The notes: generated from the sequence alone by a model not told the origin. Positions 6,855 to 17,062 are shown, counted from the stretch's first letter. The stretch: DNA of 64,000 bases from Actinoplanes sandaracinus (GCF_030009775.1 NZ_JASCTH010000028.1:62001-126000); one strand, 5' to 3'. Numbers and translations are program-made.

Positions 6855-9632
6855 ATGTCAGCCCTGACCGCCGGTTTGCGCCGTGCGATACCCCGGCTCA
6901 ACCGGCGCCGGGCCGTCCCCGTGGCGGCCACTCTCGTGGTGCTCGCCGCCGCGGCCGTCTGGGCCGCGCGCCCGACGACCGACCCCTGGACCACCGAGGA
7001 TCTCCGCCTGTCCGGCGACTCCGTCGAGTTGGACGCCCGCTTCTATCTGCCCCGTGACCGTGCCGGCAAGGTCCCCGCGGTCCTGCTCGCGCACGGGTTC
7101 GGCGGCACCAAGGAGTCGGTCCGCAGCGATGCCGAGTCGCTGGCCGAGCGCGGCTACGCGGTCCTCGCCTACACCGCCCGCGGTTTCGGCCGCAGCACCG
7201 GGCAAATCCACCTGGACAGCCCCGACCACGAGGTCAAGGACGCTCAGCGGCTGCTCGACTGGCTGGCCACCCGTCCCGAGATCAGCACCGACGCCACCGG
7301 CGACCCGAAGGTCGCGGCGGTCGGTGGCTCCTACGGCGGCGCCCTCGCCCTCATGCTGGCCGGCCAGGACCAGCGGGTCGACGCGATCGTCCCGTCGATC
7401 ACCTGGAACGACCTGGGCCAGGCCCTCGTCCCGCAGGCCGCCGGCACCAGCGCGACCGGCGTGTTCAAGAAGAGCTGGGCCGGCTACTTCTTCGGCAACG
7501 GCGGAGCCGCCCCCCTCGGCGGCGCGGCCGCCGCGCTCACCGGCGGGACAGACGCGGGCCGTGGCGGCGCGATGCCGGCCACCGATCCCGCCTGCGGCCG
7601 CTTCGCCGAGGACGTCTGCAAGGCCTACCTGCAGATGGCGACCGGTGGCGTGCCCGACGAGAGCACCCTCGCGCTGCTGCGCAGGTCCAGTCCGGCCTCG
7701 GTGCTCGACAAGATCAAGGCGCCGACCCTGCTGATCCAGGGCGCCGTCGACACCCTCTTCCCGCTCTCCGAGGCGGACGCGAACGCCAAGGGCATCGCGG
7801 CGGCCGGCACTCCCGTGAAGGTCGCCTGGTTCACCGGCGGCCACGACGGCGGCGCGGGTCCCACCTCCGACTCCGACCGGGTCAAGTTCCTGACGGTCCA
7901 GTGGCTCGACCACTACCTCAAGGGTGAGGGCGAGGCGCCGGGCGACGACTTCACCTTCTCCCGGGTGGCCGGCTTCAGCGCGCTCGACCGGGGTTTGGTC
8001 ACCAACGGCTACTCCACGGACGCGTACCCCGGCCTGTCCGGCACCGGCAGCACCGAGATCACCCTGCAGGGGGCGGCGCAGCAGGTCGCCAACCCGCCGA
8101 ACGGCAACCCCGGCGCCATCTCCTCGATGCCCGGCCTCACCGGCCGGCTCAGCTCGGTGCTCAGCGGCGGCATCGCCCTGGACGTCCCCGGCCAGCACGC
8201 GGTCTTCGAGTCCGCGCCGCTGACCACGGCGGCCGAGGTCTCCGGCTCACCCACGCTGCGACTGCGGGTGGCGTCGCCGACCGGCGAGGCGGTCGTCTTC
8301 GTCAAGCTCTACGACGTCGACCCGAACGGCACGGCGACGCTCAGCGCCGGCCTCGTCGCGCCGGTCCGGCTCACCGGCCTGCCGGCCGTCCTCGACCAGG
8401 CCCAGCCGGTCACCGTGACGCTGCCGGCAGTCGTCCGGCAGATCGAGGCGGGCCATACCGTACGCGTCACCGTCGCCACCTCCGACCAGGCGTTCCTCAC
8501 CCCGGCGGCCCCGGCCGTCTACACCGTCGCGGTGGAGCCGGCGCTCACTCTGCCGATCCTGACCGGCAAGCCGATCGCCGACCCGAGTGGGCTCTGGTGG
8601 TGGGCGCTGGCCGGCGTCGTCGGCGTGATCGTGCTCGGCCTGCTGGCGCTGCTGCTGGTGCGCCGGGTCCTGCATCGCCGCCGGGACGTCACCGTCACCG
8701 AGGAATACGCGGACACACCCCTCGTGGTGAACGGCCTGCGTAAGGCGTACGGCGACGGGTTCGTGGCGGTCCAGGAGATCAGCTTCACGGTCCAGCGCGG
8801 CCAGGTCGTCGGTCTGCTCGGCCCGAACGGCGCCGGCAAGACCACCACGCTGCGGGTGCTGATGGGCTTGACGCAGCCGACCGCCGGCGAGATCTTCGTC
8901 TTCGGGCACCGGCTGGTTCCCGGCGCGCCCATCCTGTCGCGGGTCGGCTCGCTGGTCGAGGGGCCGGGCTTCCTGCCGCACCTGACCGGCTACCAGAACC
9001 TCAAGGCGTACTGGCATGCCACCGGCCGCCCGTGGGCGGACGCCCGCTTCGACGAGGCGCTGGAGATCGCAGGCCTGGGCGACTCGATCCACCGCAAGAC
9101 CCGTAAGTACAGCCACGGCATGCGCCAGCGGCTCGCGATCGCCCAGGCCATGCTGGGCCTGCCCGAGTTGCTGGTCCTCGACGAGCCGACGGACGGGCTG
9201 GACCCGCCGCAGATCGCCGAGATGCGCCGTGTCCTGCAGCGTTACGCCACCGACGGCCGGGCCGTGCTGGTCTCCAGCCACCTGCTCGCCGAGGTGGAGC
9301 AGACCTGCACCCACGCCGTCGTGGTCAACAAGGGCCGGATCGTCGCGTCCGGCCTGGTGGACGACATCGTCGGCGAGTCCCCGTCGGTGCAGCTGGACGT
9401 CTCCGACGTGCCGGCCGCCACCCGGATCCTGGAGGAGCTGGGCGTGCGCTCGGTGACGGCCGAGGGCGCCAACGGACTGATCGTCGACATGAACGGCACG
9501 CCGCGGGCCGAGGTGGTCGCCTCGCTGGTCGGGGCCGGCATCGGGGTGGACCGGCTGGTGCCGCGCCGCCGGCTGGAGGACGCCTTCCTGACCCTGGTCG
9601 GCGACAACTCGCGAGGGAGTGGAGACCGATGA
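6855..9632 (+). CDS. Membrane-spanning S15/CocE-type hydrolase fused to an ABC transporter ATPase
   Basis: 925 residues combining two normally separate proteins. Residues ~18-38 form a first membrane segment. An alpha/beta hydrolase of the X-Pro dipeptidyl-peptidase/CocE type follows, with a visible triad: Ser159 in VGGSYGGA, Asp299 in GAVDTLF and His330 in TGGHDGG, then a beta-rich C-terminal region. A second membrane segment lies at ~578-604 (WWWALAGVVGVIVLGLLALL). The remainder is an ABC ATPase with Walker A GPNGAGKTTT (~656), signature YSHGMRQRL and Walker B LLVLDEPTDGLDP. Predicted topology puts the hydrolase outside and the ATPase inside. ATG 6855 follows a TAGCGT -10-like box. The permease gene overlaps by 4 bp. 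Confidence 0.88.
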   Translation: MSALTAGLRRAIPRLNRRRAVPVAATLVVLAAAAVWAARPTTDPWTTEDLRLSGDSVELDARFYLPRDRAGKVPAVLLAHGFGGTKESVRSDAESLAERGYAVLAYTARGFGRSTGQIHLDSPDHEVKDAQRLLDWLATRPEISTDATGDPKVAAVGGSYGGALALMLAGQDQRVDAIVPSITWNDLGQALVPQAAGTSATGVFKKSWAGYFFGNGGAAPLGGAAAALTGGTDAGRGGAMPATDPACGRFAEDVCKAYLQMATGGVPDESTLALLRRSSPASVLDKIKAPTLLIQGAVDTLFPLSEADANAKGIAAAGTPVKVAWFTGGHDGGAGPTSDSDRVKFLTVQWLDHYLKGEGEAPGDDFTFSRVAGFSALDRGLVTNGYSTDAYPGLSGTGSTEITLQGAAQQVANPPNGNPGAISSMPGLTGRLSSVLSGGIALDVPGQHAVFESAPLTTAAEVSGSPTLRLRVASPTGEAVVFVKLYDVDPNGTATLSAGLVAPVRLTGLPAVLDQAQPVTVTLPAVVRQIEAGHTVRVTVATSDQAFLTPAAPAVYTVAVEPALTLPILTGKPIADPSGLWWWALAGVVGVIVLGLLALLLVRRVLHRRRDVTVTEEYADTPLVVNGLRKAYGDGFVAVQEISFTVQRGQVVGLLGPNGAGKTTTLRVLMGLTQPTAGEIFVFGHRLVPGAPILSRVGSLVEGPGFLPHLTGYQNLKAYWHATGRPWADARFDEALEIAGLGDSIHRKTRKYSHGMRQRLAIAQAMLGLPELLVLDEPTDGLDPPQIAEMRRVLQRYATDGRAVLVSSHLLAEVEQTCTHAVVVNKGRIVASGLVDDIVGESPSVQLDVSDVPAATRILEELGVRSVTAEGANGLIVDMNGTPRAEVVASLVGAGIGVDRLVPRRRLEDAFLTLVGDNSRGSGDR

Positions 9633-10507
9633 GCGCTGTCAGCACGCTGGAGGCGGCGGCCGGTTACAAGGCCTCCCGCACCCTGCCGATCTGGGCCGAG
9701 GTGCGCCGCCAGGCGTCCCGCCGGCGCACCCAGCTGGCCCTCGGGTTCATGGTCGTGCTGCCGATCATCGTCTGGGCGGCCTTCGAGTTCGGCAACAGCA
9801 ACCCGGGGGACGACGAGGGCGACGGCGGCGGCTCGTTCAGCAGCATCGCCGACCTGGCCACCTCCAGCGGCCTCAATTTCGCTCTCTTCTGCCTGGCGGT
9901 GTCGGCCGGGTTCCTGCTGGTCGTGGTGGTGGCGCTGTTCTTCGGCGACACCGTGGCGAGTGAGGCGAGCTGGGGCAGCCTGCGATATCTGCTGGCGGTC
10001 CCGGTGCCACGTGCGCGGCTGCTCGGCGTCAAGCTGACCGTCGCCGCCGGTTACTCACTGCTGGCGCTGCTGCTGCTGGTCGGAACCGGCCTGCTGATCG
10101 GCACCGTGCGCTATGGGTGGGGGCCGCTGGGCAGCACCATCGCGGCCGAGATCTCCCCCGCCGAGGGTCTTCTCCGCCTGCTCGGCATCGTGGCCTACCT
10201 GGCGGTGACCCTGCTGGTGGTGGCCGGCCTGGCGTTCCTGCTCTCGGTCCTGACCGACGCGGCGCTGGGCGCGGTGGGCGGCGCGGTGATGCTCTGGATC
10301 CTCTCCAGCATCCTGAACCAGATCGAGGCCCTCGGTGACCTGCGGAAGATCCTGCCGACGCACTACACCGAGGCCTGGCGCGCGATGCTGTCCACCCCGA
10401 TCCAGGCGGACGAGCTGGCCAAGGGCGCGATCTCCGCCGTCGTCTACGCCACCCTCTTCTGGGGGTTCGCGTTCTACCGTTTCACCCGCAAGGACGTCAC
10501 CTCCTGA
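9629..10507 (+). CDS. ABC-2 type transporter permease
   Basis: 292-residue integral membrane protein with about six hydrophobic segments (for example TQLALGFMVVLPIIVWAAF, NFALFCLAVSAGFLLVVVVA and LLALLLLVGTGLLIG). This is the size and layout of ABC-2/DRA-family permeases. Its ATG overlaps the stop of the hydrolase-ATPase fusion by 4 bp (ATGA), so the two are made together and should form one exporter or extracytoplasmic processing complex. The substrate is unknown; the fused hydrolase suggests that a peptide or ester is processed outside the membrane. The Asp/Gly-rich stretch GDDEGDGGG lies in the first extracytoplasmic loop. Confidence 0.85.
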   Translation: MSAVSTLEAAAGYKASRTLPIWAEVRRQASRRRTQLALGFMVVLPIIVWAAFEFGNSNPGDDEGDGGGSFSSIADLATSSGLNFALFCLAVSAGFLLVVVVALFFGDTVASEASWGSLRYLLAVPVPRARLLGVKLTVAAGYSLLALLLLVGTGLLIGTVRYGWGPLGSTIAAEISPAEGLLRLLGIVAYLAVTLLVVAGLAFLLSVLTDAALGAVGGAVMLWILSSILNQIEALGDLRKILPTHYTEAWRAMLSTPIQADELAKGAISAVVYATLFWGFAFYRFTRKDVTS

Positions 10508-10569
10508 CCCCGCGCCGGGCCCCGGCCGACGCCGATATCGGTTGACTCCGGGGCCACCGGCCGGGTGAC

Positions 10570-11481
10570 ATGTCGGGCGTGACTGCTGACTTCTCGATCC
10601 GCCCGGCCCGGCCCACCGACGCGGCGGCCGTGGTCGCGCTCCGCGCCGCGGTCTACCCCTACCTGGTCCGTGGAGAGGCGTCCACCCGCCGCATGCTGGC
10701 CTCACCACCACCGGGTGAGGACCGGATCTTCCTGGCGGCCGAGAGGGGCGGTGAGGTGGTCGGCTCCGCCTCGGCGTTCCGGCAGCCCCGCTCGGCGGAT
10801 CCCGGGTTCGGGCAGGTCTCGCTCCACGTGCACCCGGACCACCGCGGCCGAGGCGTCGGCGTCGCCCTGCTCGCCGAGGCCACCGCGCATCTGCGAGCCG
10901 TCGGAGTCCGCCGGGCCGGCGCCTGGGCCGTCCCGGAGGCGGTCGGGTTCGCCCGTGGTCACGGGTTCGAGCCGTCCCGCGAGCTGCGTTACTCGGCGCT
11001 CGACCTGACCGGGTTCACCGGCGTCCCGGATCCCGGGCCCGGGATCCGGCTCGCCGGAATCCGGGAGGTCGACGAGCGGGCGCTCTACGACGCCGACGTG
11101 GCCGCCGCGACCGACGAGCCGGGTGACGTCCCGTCGCAGCCGACGCCGTATCCGACCTGGCGCTACGAGATCTGGGACGAGCCCGGCCTGGACCGGGACG
11201 CCAGCACCGTCGCGCTCGACGGCTCGGCGGTCGTGGCGTTCTCGCTGGTGCTGCGGGACGGCGACCGGGTCTGGTCGGACATGACCGCCACGGCGCCGGC
11301 GTATCGCGGCCGTGGCCTCGCCCGCCTGGTGAAGACCGCGGCGCTGGTCCGGGCCGCGGCCGGTGGGGTGCGCACCGCCTACACCAGCAACGACGAGTCC
11401 AACGCCCCGATGCTGGCGGTGAACGCCCGTCTCGGTTACCGCCCGGTCGCCACCCAGCTCTCCTGCGTGGCCGAGCTCTAG
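10570..11481 (+). CDS. Tandem-GNAT N-acetyltransferase
   Basis: 303-residue protein with two GNAT acetyltransferase folds. The N-terminal half carries the acetyl-CoA loop HPDHRGRGVGVALL (~residues 93-106). The C-terminal half carries PAYRGRGLARLVK followed by TSNDESNAPMLAVNARLGYRP, the usual GNAT closing segment. Substrate unknown. It lies 62 bp after the ABC permease, so it may or may not belong to that transcription unit. ATG 10570 was taken; a GTG nine bases downstream is an alternative start. Confidence 0.8.
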   Translation: MSGVTADFSIRPARPTDAAAVVALRAAVYPYLVRGEASTRRMLASPPPGEDRIFLAAERGGEVVGSASAFRQPRSADPGFGQVSLHVHPDHRGRGVGVALLAEATAHLRAVGVRRAGAWAVPEAVGFARGHGFEPSRELRYSALDLTGFTGVPDPGPGIRLAGIREVDERALYDADVAAATDEPGDVPSQPTPYPTWRYEIWDEPGLDRDASTVALDGSAVVAFSLVLRDGDRVWSDMTATAPAYRGRGLARLVKTAALVRAAAGGVRTAYTSNDESNAPMLAVNARLGYRPVATQLSCVAEL

Positions 11482-11573
11482 ACCCGCGCTCCGGGAAGGA
11501 GGTCGCTCACACCTCGGGAACTACCTGTGGTGTTGGCGGGATCTCGTCGTAAGGTGTGGGAACAACTGAATAC

Positions 11574-11709
11574 CTCATCCAGAGGGGCAGAGGGATACGG
11601 CCCGACGAAGCCCCGGCAACCACCGCGCAGCAATTCTCGATGGCGAGACCGCGCGTGGCAGGTGCTAATTCCGTCCCCGTTCCGGCAGGTCGCCGCGGGG
11701 AAAGATGAG
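11574..11709 (+). promoter_or_regulatory. SAM-I (S-box) riboswitch upstream of threonine synthase
   Basis: The leader carries the conserved S-box blocks in order: P1 5' strand CTCATC (11574-11579), kink-turn AGAGGGGCAGAGGGATACGG, GAAGCCCCGGCAACC, GGTGCTAATTCC, and P1 3' strand GATGAG (11704-11709). The last abuts the ribosome binding site GAGAGGA and lies 12 nt before the ATG at 11722, which indicates translational control. A competing helix is visible: ATGAGA (11705-11710) is perfectly complementary to TCTCAT (11718-11723), which includes the start codon. A -10 candidate TAAGGT is at 11550-11555. Confidence 0.93.
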
Positions 11710-11721
11710 AGGAAACGTCTC

Positions 11722-13005
11722 ATGACGTCTGTCGCCAACGCGCCCGCTGCCACCTCCACCTCGCCCGCTCGTGGCCTGATCTGTCGCGCCTGCGGCGCTG
11801 AGTACCCGCTGGCCGCGCAGCACGCCTGTTACGAGTGTTTCGGCCCGCTCGAGGTGGCCTACGACGAGGCGGCGCTCGCGCGGGTGACCCGGGCCCAGAT
11901 CGAGGCGGGCCCGCAGAACATCTGGCGTTACGCGGCCCTGCTGCCCGCCGGCCAGGACCCGGCGACCCGGGTGAGCCTCGACCCGGGCCTGACCCCGCTG
12001 ATCAGCGCCCCGGCCCTGGCCGCCGCGATCGGCCTGACGGCGCCGCTCTGGGTGAAGGACGACTCGCAGAACCCGACCCACTCGTTCAAGGACCGGGTCG
12101 TCTCGGTGGCGCTGACCGCGGCCAAGGAGATGGGCTTCAAGCGGTTCTCCTGCGCCTCCACCGGCAACCTGGCCAACTCGGTGGCCGCGCACGCTGCCCG
12201 AGCCGGTGTGCCGAGCATCGTCTTCATCCCCGCCGATCTGGAACCGGGCAAGATCATCCAGACCGCGGTGTACGGCGGCGAGCTGGTCGCCATCGAGGGT
12301 TCCTACGACGACGTGAACCGGCTCTGCAGCGAACTGGTGGAGACCGACGAGTTCGAGGACACCGCGTTCGTCAACGTGAACGTGCGGCCGTTCTACGCCG
12401 AGGGCTCCAAGACCCTGGGTTACGAGGTGGCCGAGCAGCTGGGCTGGCGCATCCCGGCCCAGGTGGTCATCCCGATGGCCTCCGGTGAGCTGCTCACCAA
12501 GGTGGACAAGGCGTTCTCCGAGCTGGTCGAGATCGGACTGGCCGAGGCGCCCGAGGGCGGCTGGACCGTGTTCGGCGCCCAATCGGAGGGCTGCAACCCG
12601 ATCGCGGTGGCCCTGCACGCCGACACCGACGTGATCACCCCGGTGAAGCCGACCGGTATCGCCAAGTCGCTGAACATCGGTGACCCGTCCGCCGGGCCGT
12701 ACGCGATCGAGGCCGTCCGCCGCACCGGCGGCTGGATGGACTACGCGAACGACGACGAGATCCGCGACGGCATCCGGCTGCTCGCCGAGACCACCGGCGT
12801 CTTCGCCGAGACCGCTGGCGGCACCACCGTCGCGGTGCTCAAGAAGCTGGTGGCGAGCGGCAGGCTGGACCCCGCCAAGGAGACCGTCGTCTACAACACC
12901 GGCGAGGGCTTGAAGACTCTCGACGCGGTCGCCGGCCAGGTTGGACCGACCCACACGATCAAGCCGTCGCTGCGCGGCGCGCGTGAGGCGGGCCTGCTGG
13001 GATGA
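11722..13005 (+). CDS. thrC: Threonine synthase
   Basis: 427-residue PLP enzyme converting O-phosphohomoserine to threonine. The N-terminus has a four-Cys zinc-ribbon-like element (LICRACGAEYPL, then HACYECFGPLEV). The PLP lysine motif NPTHSFKDRVV and the phosphate-binding STGNLANSVAAHA follow. Upstream in-frame codons from 11527 are not coding because they are the SAM riboswitch. The true ATG at 11722 has GAGAGGA 9 nt before it. Threonine synthase stands at the branch point with methionine/SAM synthesis, so SAM control of this gene makes metabolic sense. Confidence 0.93.
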   Translation: MTSVANAPAATSTSPARGLICRACGAEYPLAAQHACYECFGPLEVAYDEAALARVTRAQIEAGPQNIWRYAALLPAGQDPATRVSLDPGLTPLISAPALAAAIGLTAPLWVKDDSQNPTHSFKDRVVSVALTAAKEMGFKRFSCASTGNLANSVAAHAARAGVPSIVFIPADLEPGKIIQTAVYGGELVAIEGSYDDVNRLCSELVETDEFEDTAFVNVNVRPFYAEGSKTLGYEVAEQLGWRIPAQVVIPMASGELLTKVDKAFSELVEIGLAEAPEGGWTVFGAQSEGCNPIAVALHADTDVITPVKPTGIAKSLNIGDPSAGPYAIEAVRRTGGWMDYANDDEIRDGIRLLAETTGVFAETAGGTTVAVLKKLVASGRLDPAKETVVYNTGEGLKTLDAVAGQVGPTHTIKPSLRGAREAGLLG

Positions 13006-13311
13006 CCCGGGTTTGTTGCCGGCTCTCCCGTCTCGCGGGTGATGTGGGTTTGCGCTGGTCGGCCTCCGCTGCCGGGCGCAAACCTCACTGTCGGTAACCG
13101 GTCGTCAGCCGGTTGTCGAGGATTTCCCTCCTCCGAGGACTTGCATCCGGATCTCCGGATGGGCAGGATGCTCTCTGCGGGAGGACGCGACGCCGTACGA
13201 GGCCCCTCACCTGGACATTGGCGACAATCTCCGAGGGTCCCAACGATCCAGCGCTGACCCATCTGGCTACGTGCCCGGAGGCGCTGTGCGTCCGTCCTCC
13301 CGACCAAACTC
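13006..13311. other. Intergenic region without recognised gene
   Basis: 306 bp between convergent thrC and the HEXXH protein gene. Short reading frames cross it on both strands but lack family resemblance or good ribosome binding sites. No clear rho-independent terminator was found; CCCG-TCT-CGCGGG near 13027-13041 is a weak hairpin at best. Confidence 0.4.
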
Positions 13312-13761
13312 CTACCGCCGCAGGAAACGTAGAACCCACGGCCTCAGTGGAAGATCCTCCGGATAGTTCCCGTCGGCCAGGCCCGCGTTCTTCTCGAACC
13401 AGTTGCGCACCCCATAGGACTTGGTCAGCGTGATCGACCAGCCACACGCGACCCAGTACGCCGGCCAGAAGAGCGGGCCGAGGAACGCGTACTGGCCGGC
13501 GTGCCGGCACTCGTGGGTGAAGAGGCGGGCCCGCTCGTCGGCCAGCAGCCACTCGGCGGTCCGCTTGGTGATGATCACCGAGCCGACCGTGAAGCAGGTC
13601 GCTCCCGGCCGCTTGAAGCGGTAGTTCTCGGCGATCAGCACCCCGTGCCGGCCCCGCCGGATCCGTGCGCCGGTGGCCACGGCCAGCAGCAGCCCGAGAG
13701 CGGTCGTCCCGTTGGCGGCGGTCAGCGCCGTCCTGGTCACGTGCCACCCGCGCCCGGCCAT
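13312..13761 (-). CDS. Small HEXXH-motif protein (putative metallopeptidase-like)
   Basis: 149-residue protein of unknown function. It contains FTHECRHAGQYAFLG, an HEXXH motif followed by the Gln seen in some putative zinc peptidases. A hydrophobic segment follows (LFWPAYWVACGW). The N-terminal half is basic with a hydrophobic stretch near residues 18-30. The stop of the GNAT gene upstream is 3 bp from this ATG, so the two are co-transcribed. Zinc binding or proteolysis is inferred from the motif only; the family is not recognised. Confidence 0.65.
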   Translation of the reverse strand: MAGRGWHVTRTALTAANGTTALGLLLAVATGARIRRGRHGVLIAENYRFKRPGATCFTVGSVIITKRTAEWLLADERARLFTHECRHAGQYAFLGPLFWPAYWVACGWSITLTKSYGVRNWFEKNAGLADGNYPEDLPLRPWVLRFLRR

Positions 13762-13764
13762 CGC

Positions 13765-14268
13765 TCAGACTCGCCGGCGCATCTGCAACTCGGTGAGGAC
13801 GCGGACCGTCGGGTGCGGCAGCCGCACGCCGGTGTCGGTGAAACCGAGCTTCTCGTACGCCCGGACGGCCCGCTCGTTGCCGCAGACCACCTCCAGCATC
13901 AGCTCGTCGCGCCCGGCCGCCGCGGACCAGTCGGCGACCGCCTCGACGAGCTGGGCGAGCACCTTGCCGCCACGGTGGGCCGGGGTCAGATAGACCGCGA
14001 AGATCACCGTGCAGCCGGGCTCACCGGGCACCGTGGTGCCGCCGGCGTGACCGATCAGGGGCCCACCCGGATCGGCGATGAACTGGGCCGTGTCGGGCCC
14101 CTCGGAGCTCTGCCTGATCCGCTGCCGGTAGCTCTCGTGCGGCCGGGCCGCTGCCTGGGCCAGAGTCTCCAGGAACGCGAGTGGGCTGTCCGCCAGCATC
14201 TCCAGCCGGAGCGCCCGCATGCGCCCGGCGTCCTCCGGGGTGACGCGGCGTACGTCCCAGTTCTCCAT
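13765..14268 (-). CDS. GNAT-family N-acetyltransferase
   Basis: 167-residue single-domain GNAT. VIFAVYLTPAHRGGKVLAQLVEAVADWSA gives strand 4 and the acetyl-CoA pyrophosphate loop. LEVVCGNERAVRAYEKLGFTDTG is the typical Asn/Tyr region near the C-terminus. The loop reads RGGKVLA rather than RGxGxG/A, a modest deviation. Substrate unknown. It precedes the HEXXH gene by 3 bp and is likely in the same operon. The ATG at 14268 was chosen as the family-sized start. Confidence 0.82.
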   Translation of the reverse strand: MENWDVRRVTPEDAGRMRALRLEMLADSPLAFLETLAQAAARPHESYRQRIRQSSEGPDTAQFIADPGGPLIGHAGGTTVPGEPGCTVIFAVYLTPAHRGGKVLAQLVEAVADWSAAAGRDELMLEVVCGNERAVRAYEKLGFTDTGVRLPHPTVRVLTELQMRRRV

Positions 14269-14364
14269 GCGTCATCCCTACCGCCGCCGCACCGGGTCGG
14301 CAAGCTGGTTGTCGTGAACTGGTTGCCGTGAAGACGAGTGGCCCCGGCAGGACATGATGCGGCG

Positions 14365-15066
14365 ATGAGCGATGAGTTCCCGCGGCCCTACGCCGAAGAG
14401 CCCCCTGCCCCCGGGTCGTTGTCCGGCCTGCGGCTGTTGCGAGCGCGGCCGTGGGCTCTGGCCGCGACAGTGCTGCTCACCTTCCTTCTCGTGGTCGCCT
14501 ACCCCCTGCTGGTGTTAAGCCTGATGCGCTCGGGACGGTACGAGTGGGAGGTGGCCCCCTACCTGCTGTACCCGATCTTCACCGCCCTTCCGATGGTCGT
14601 GCCGCTGACCGTGGTCGCCGTGCTGGCGAGGCGGCGGGTGACCCTGGCCCGGGCGCTGGGTCTGCTGGTGGTGGCAATGGTCCTGACCATCGCGCCGAGC
14701 ATGCTGATCTCGAGCCTTCCGCCCACGATCTTCGGCGGTGGCGTCGAGTGGCTTCCGTTCCTGCTCTGGCCCGTGATCGAGCTGCTGACGCTGATCGTGA
14801 TCGGCTCGCTCGGCGCCACGCTGTTTCCGCCGGTGGCGGGCCGCAAGGACCTCGGGGCGCTGGTGCTGACCTCGGTCGCCGTGACGGCGCTGTCGGTCGG
14901 GCAGTCGTGGTTGCGGGTGCCCGGCGCGGAGCCGGTGTCGGTGACGTGGTCGCTGGCGCAGGCCGTCCTCGCGGTCTGCTGGTCGATTGGGGCGCTCGTC
15001 ACGTCGCCCCCGGCGGCCCTCGCCTGGGCTCACGACCCCGCTGAGCTGGGCCGTCAAGATCCTTAG
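14365..15066 (+). CDS. Six-TM membrane protein of unknown function
   Basis: 233-residue integral membrane protein with a short Pro-rich cytoplasmic N-terminus and six hydrophobic segments (for example ALAATVLLTFLLVVAYPLLV, ALPMVVPLTVVAVLA and LLVVAMVLTIAPSMLI). No catalytic or transport motif was recognised. ATG 14365 (MSDEF) is preferred to an upstream GTG nine codons earlier. It ends about 45 bp before the groEL CIRCE elements, but it is unlikely to be part of the heat-shock unit. Confidence 0.65.
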   Translation: MSDEFPRPYAEEPPAPGSLSGLRLLRARPWALAATVLLTFLLVVAYPLLVLSLMRSGRYEWEVAPYLLYPIFTALPMVVPLTVVAVLARRRVTLARALGLLVVAMVLTIAPSMLISSLPPTIFGGGVEWLPFLLWPVIELLTLIVIGSLGATLFPPVAGRKDLGALVLTSVAVTALSVGQSWLRVPGAEPVSVTWSLAQAVLAVCWSIGALVTSPPAALAWAHDPAELGRQDP

Positions 15067-15111
15067 CTGAAACGGCGGCCCCTTTCGAGGTTTCGCGAGA
15101 AGATGGGCTTT

Positions 15112-15138
15112 CTTGCACTCGCCATCGGAGAGTGCTAA
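15112..15138 (+). promoter_or_regulatory. CIRCE element 1 (HrcA operator)
   Basis: Inverted repeat TTGCACTC, 9-nt spacer, GAGTGCTAA, matching the CIRCE consensus TTAGCACTC-N9-GAGTGCTAA at all but one or two positions. It lies 229 nt upstream of the groEL ATG and overlaps a TTGCAC -35-like hexamer. It is the binding site of the heat-shock repressor HrcA. Confidence 0.93.
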
Positions 15139-15146
15139 ACAAGTGA

Positions 15147-15173
15147 TTGGCACTCGCGCATCATGAGTGCCAG
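15147..15173 (+). promoter_or_regulatory. CIRCE element 2 (HrcA operator)
   Basis: Second CIRCE copy, TTGGCACTC, 9-nt spacer GCGCATCAT, GAGTGCCAG. Its start is exactly 35 bp after that of the first copy. The arms of this copy keep the GCACTC/GAGTGC core but lose the outer TTA/TAA symmetry. Two sites would tighten HrcA repression of groEL. Confidence 0.9.
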
Positions 15174-15366
15174 CAGGTCGGGACGGTGGGGTTCCGGTCA
15201 CGGTGCTGCCATCGGCATCGGGGCACGGAGCCGGTCGTCGCGGGCTATCCGGCTCGGCCTGAGGACGTCACATCGCCAGGTGGTGACGTCCACAGACGTT
15301 CCTCAATGTGCGGAGAGCGGGGCCGAAGAGGCCCGGCACCGCGGATGTCCGGGAGGACAACGCCGT

Positions 15367-16989
<1,623 letters not shown>

Positions 16990-17010
16990 GTCCAGTCGCA
17001 ACACACGTGG

Positions 17011-17038
17011 AAGGCGGTCCGCTCCGGCGGGCCGCCTT
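17011..17038. terminator. Terminator hairpin between groEL and the surface-protein gene
   Basis: AAGGCGG (17011-17017) pairs with CCGCCTT (17032-17038), and the interior CCGC/GGCGG extends the stem. It starts 21 bp after the groEL stop and just beyond the end of the convergent gene at 17063, so it can serve both strands. It has no long T tract, typical of actinobacterial terminators. Confidence 0.75.
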
Positions 17039-17062
17039 CTGTCGTTCCCGGGCCGCCGTCAC

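Noticed and set aside
11527..11721. 65-codon N-terminal extension of threonine synthase
   Set aside because: The stretch is the SAM-I riboswitch; the ATG at 11722 has the ribosome binding site and gives the family length.
13006..13311. Possible small gene or RNA after thrC
   Set aside because: No conserved RNA motif, promoter or supported frame was found.
15163..15366. 68-codon N-terminal extension of GroEL
   Set aside because: It starts inside CIRCE element 2; the canonical MAKIIAF start with GGGAGG lies at 15367.
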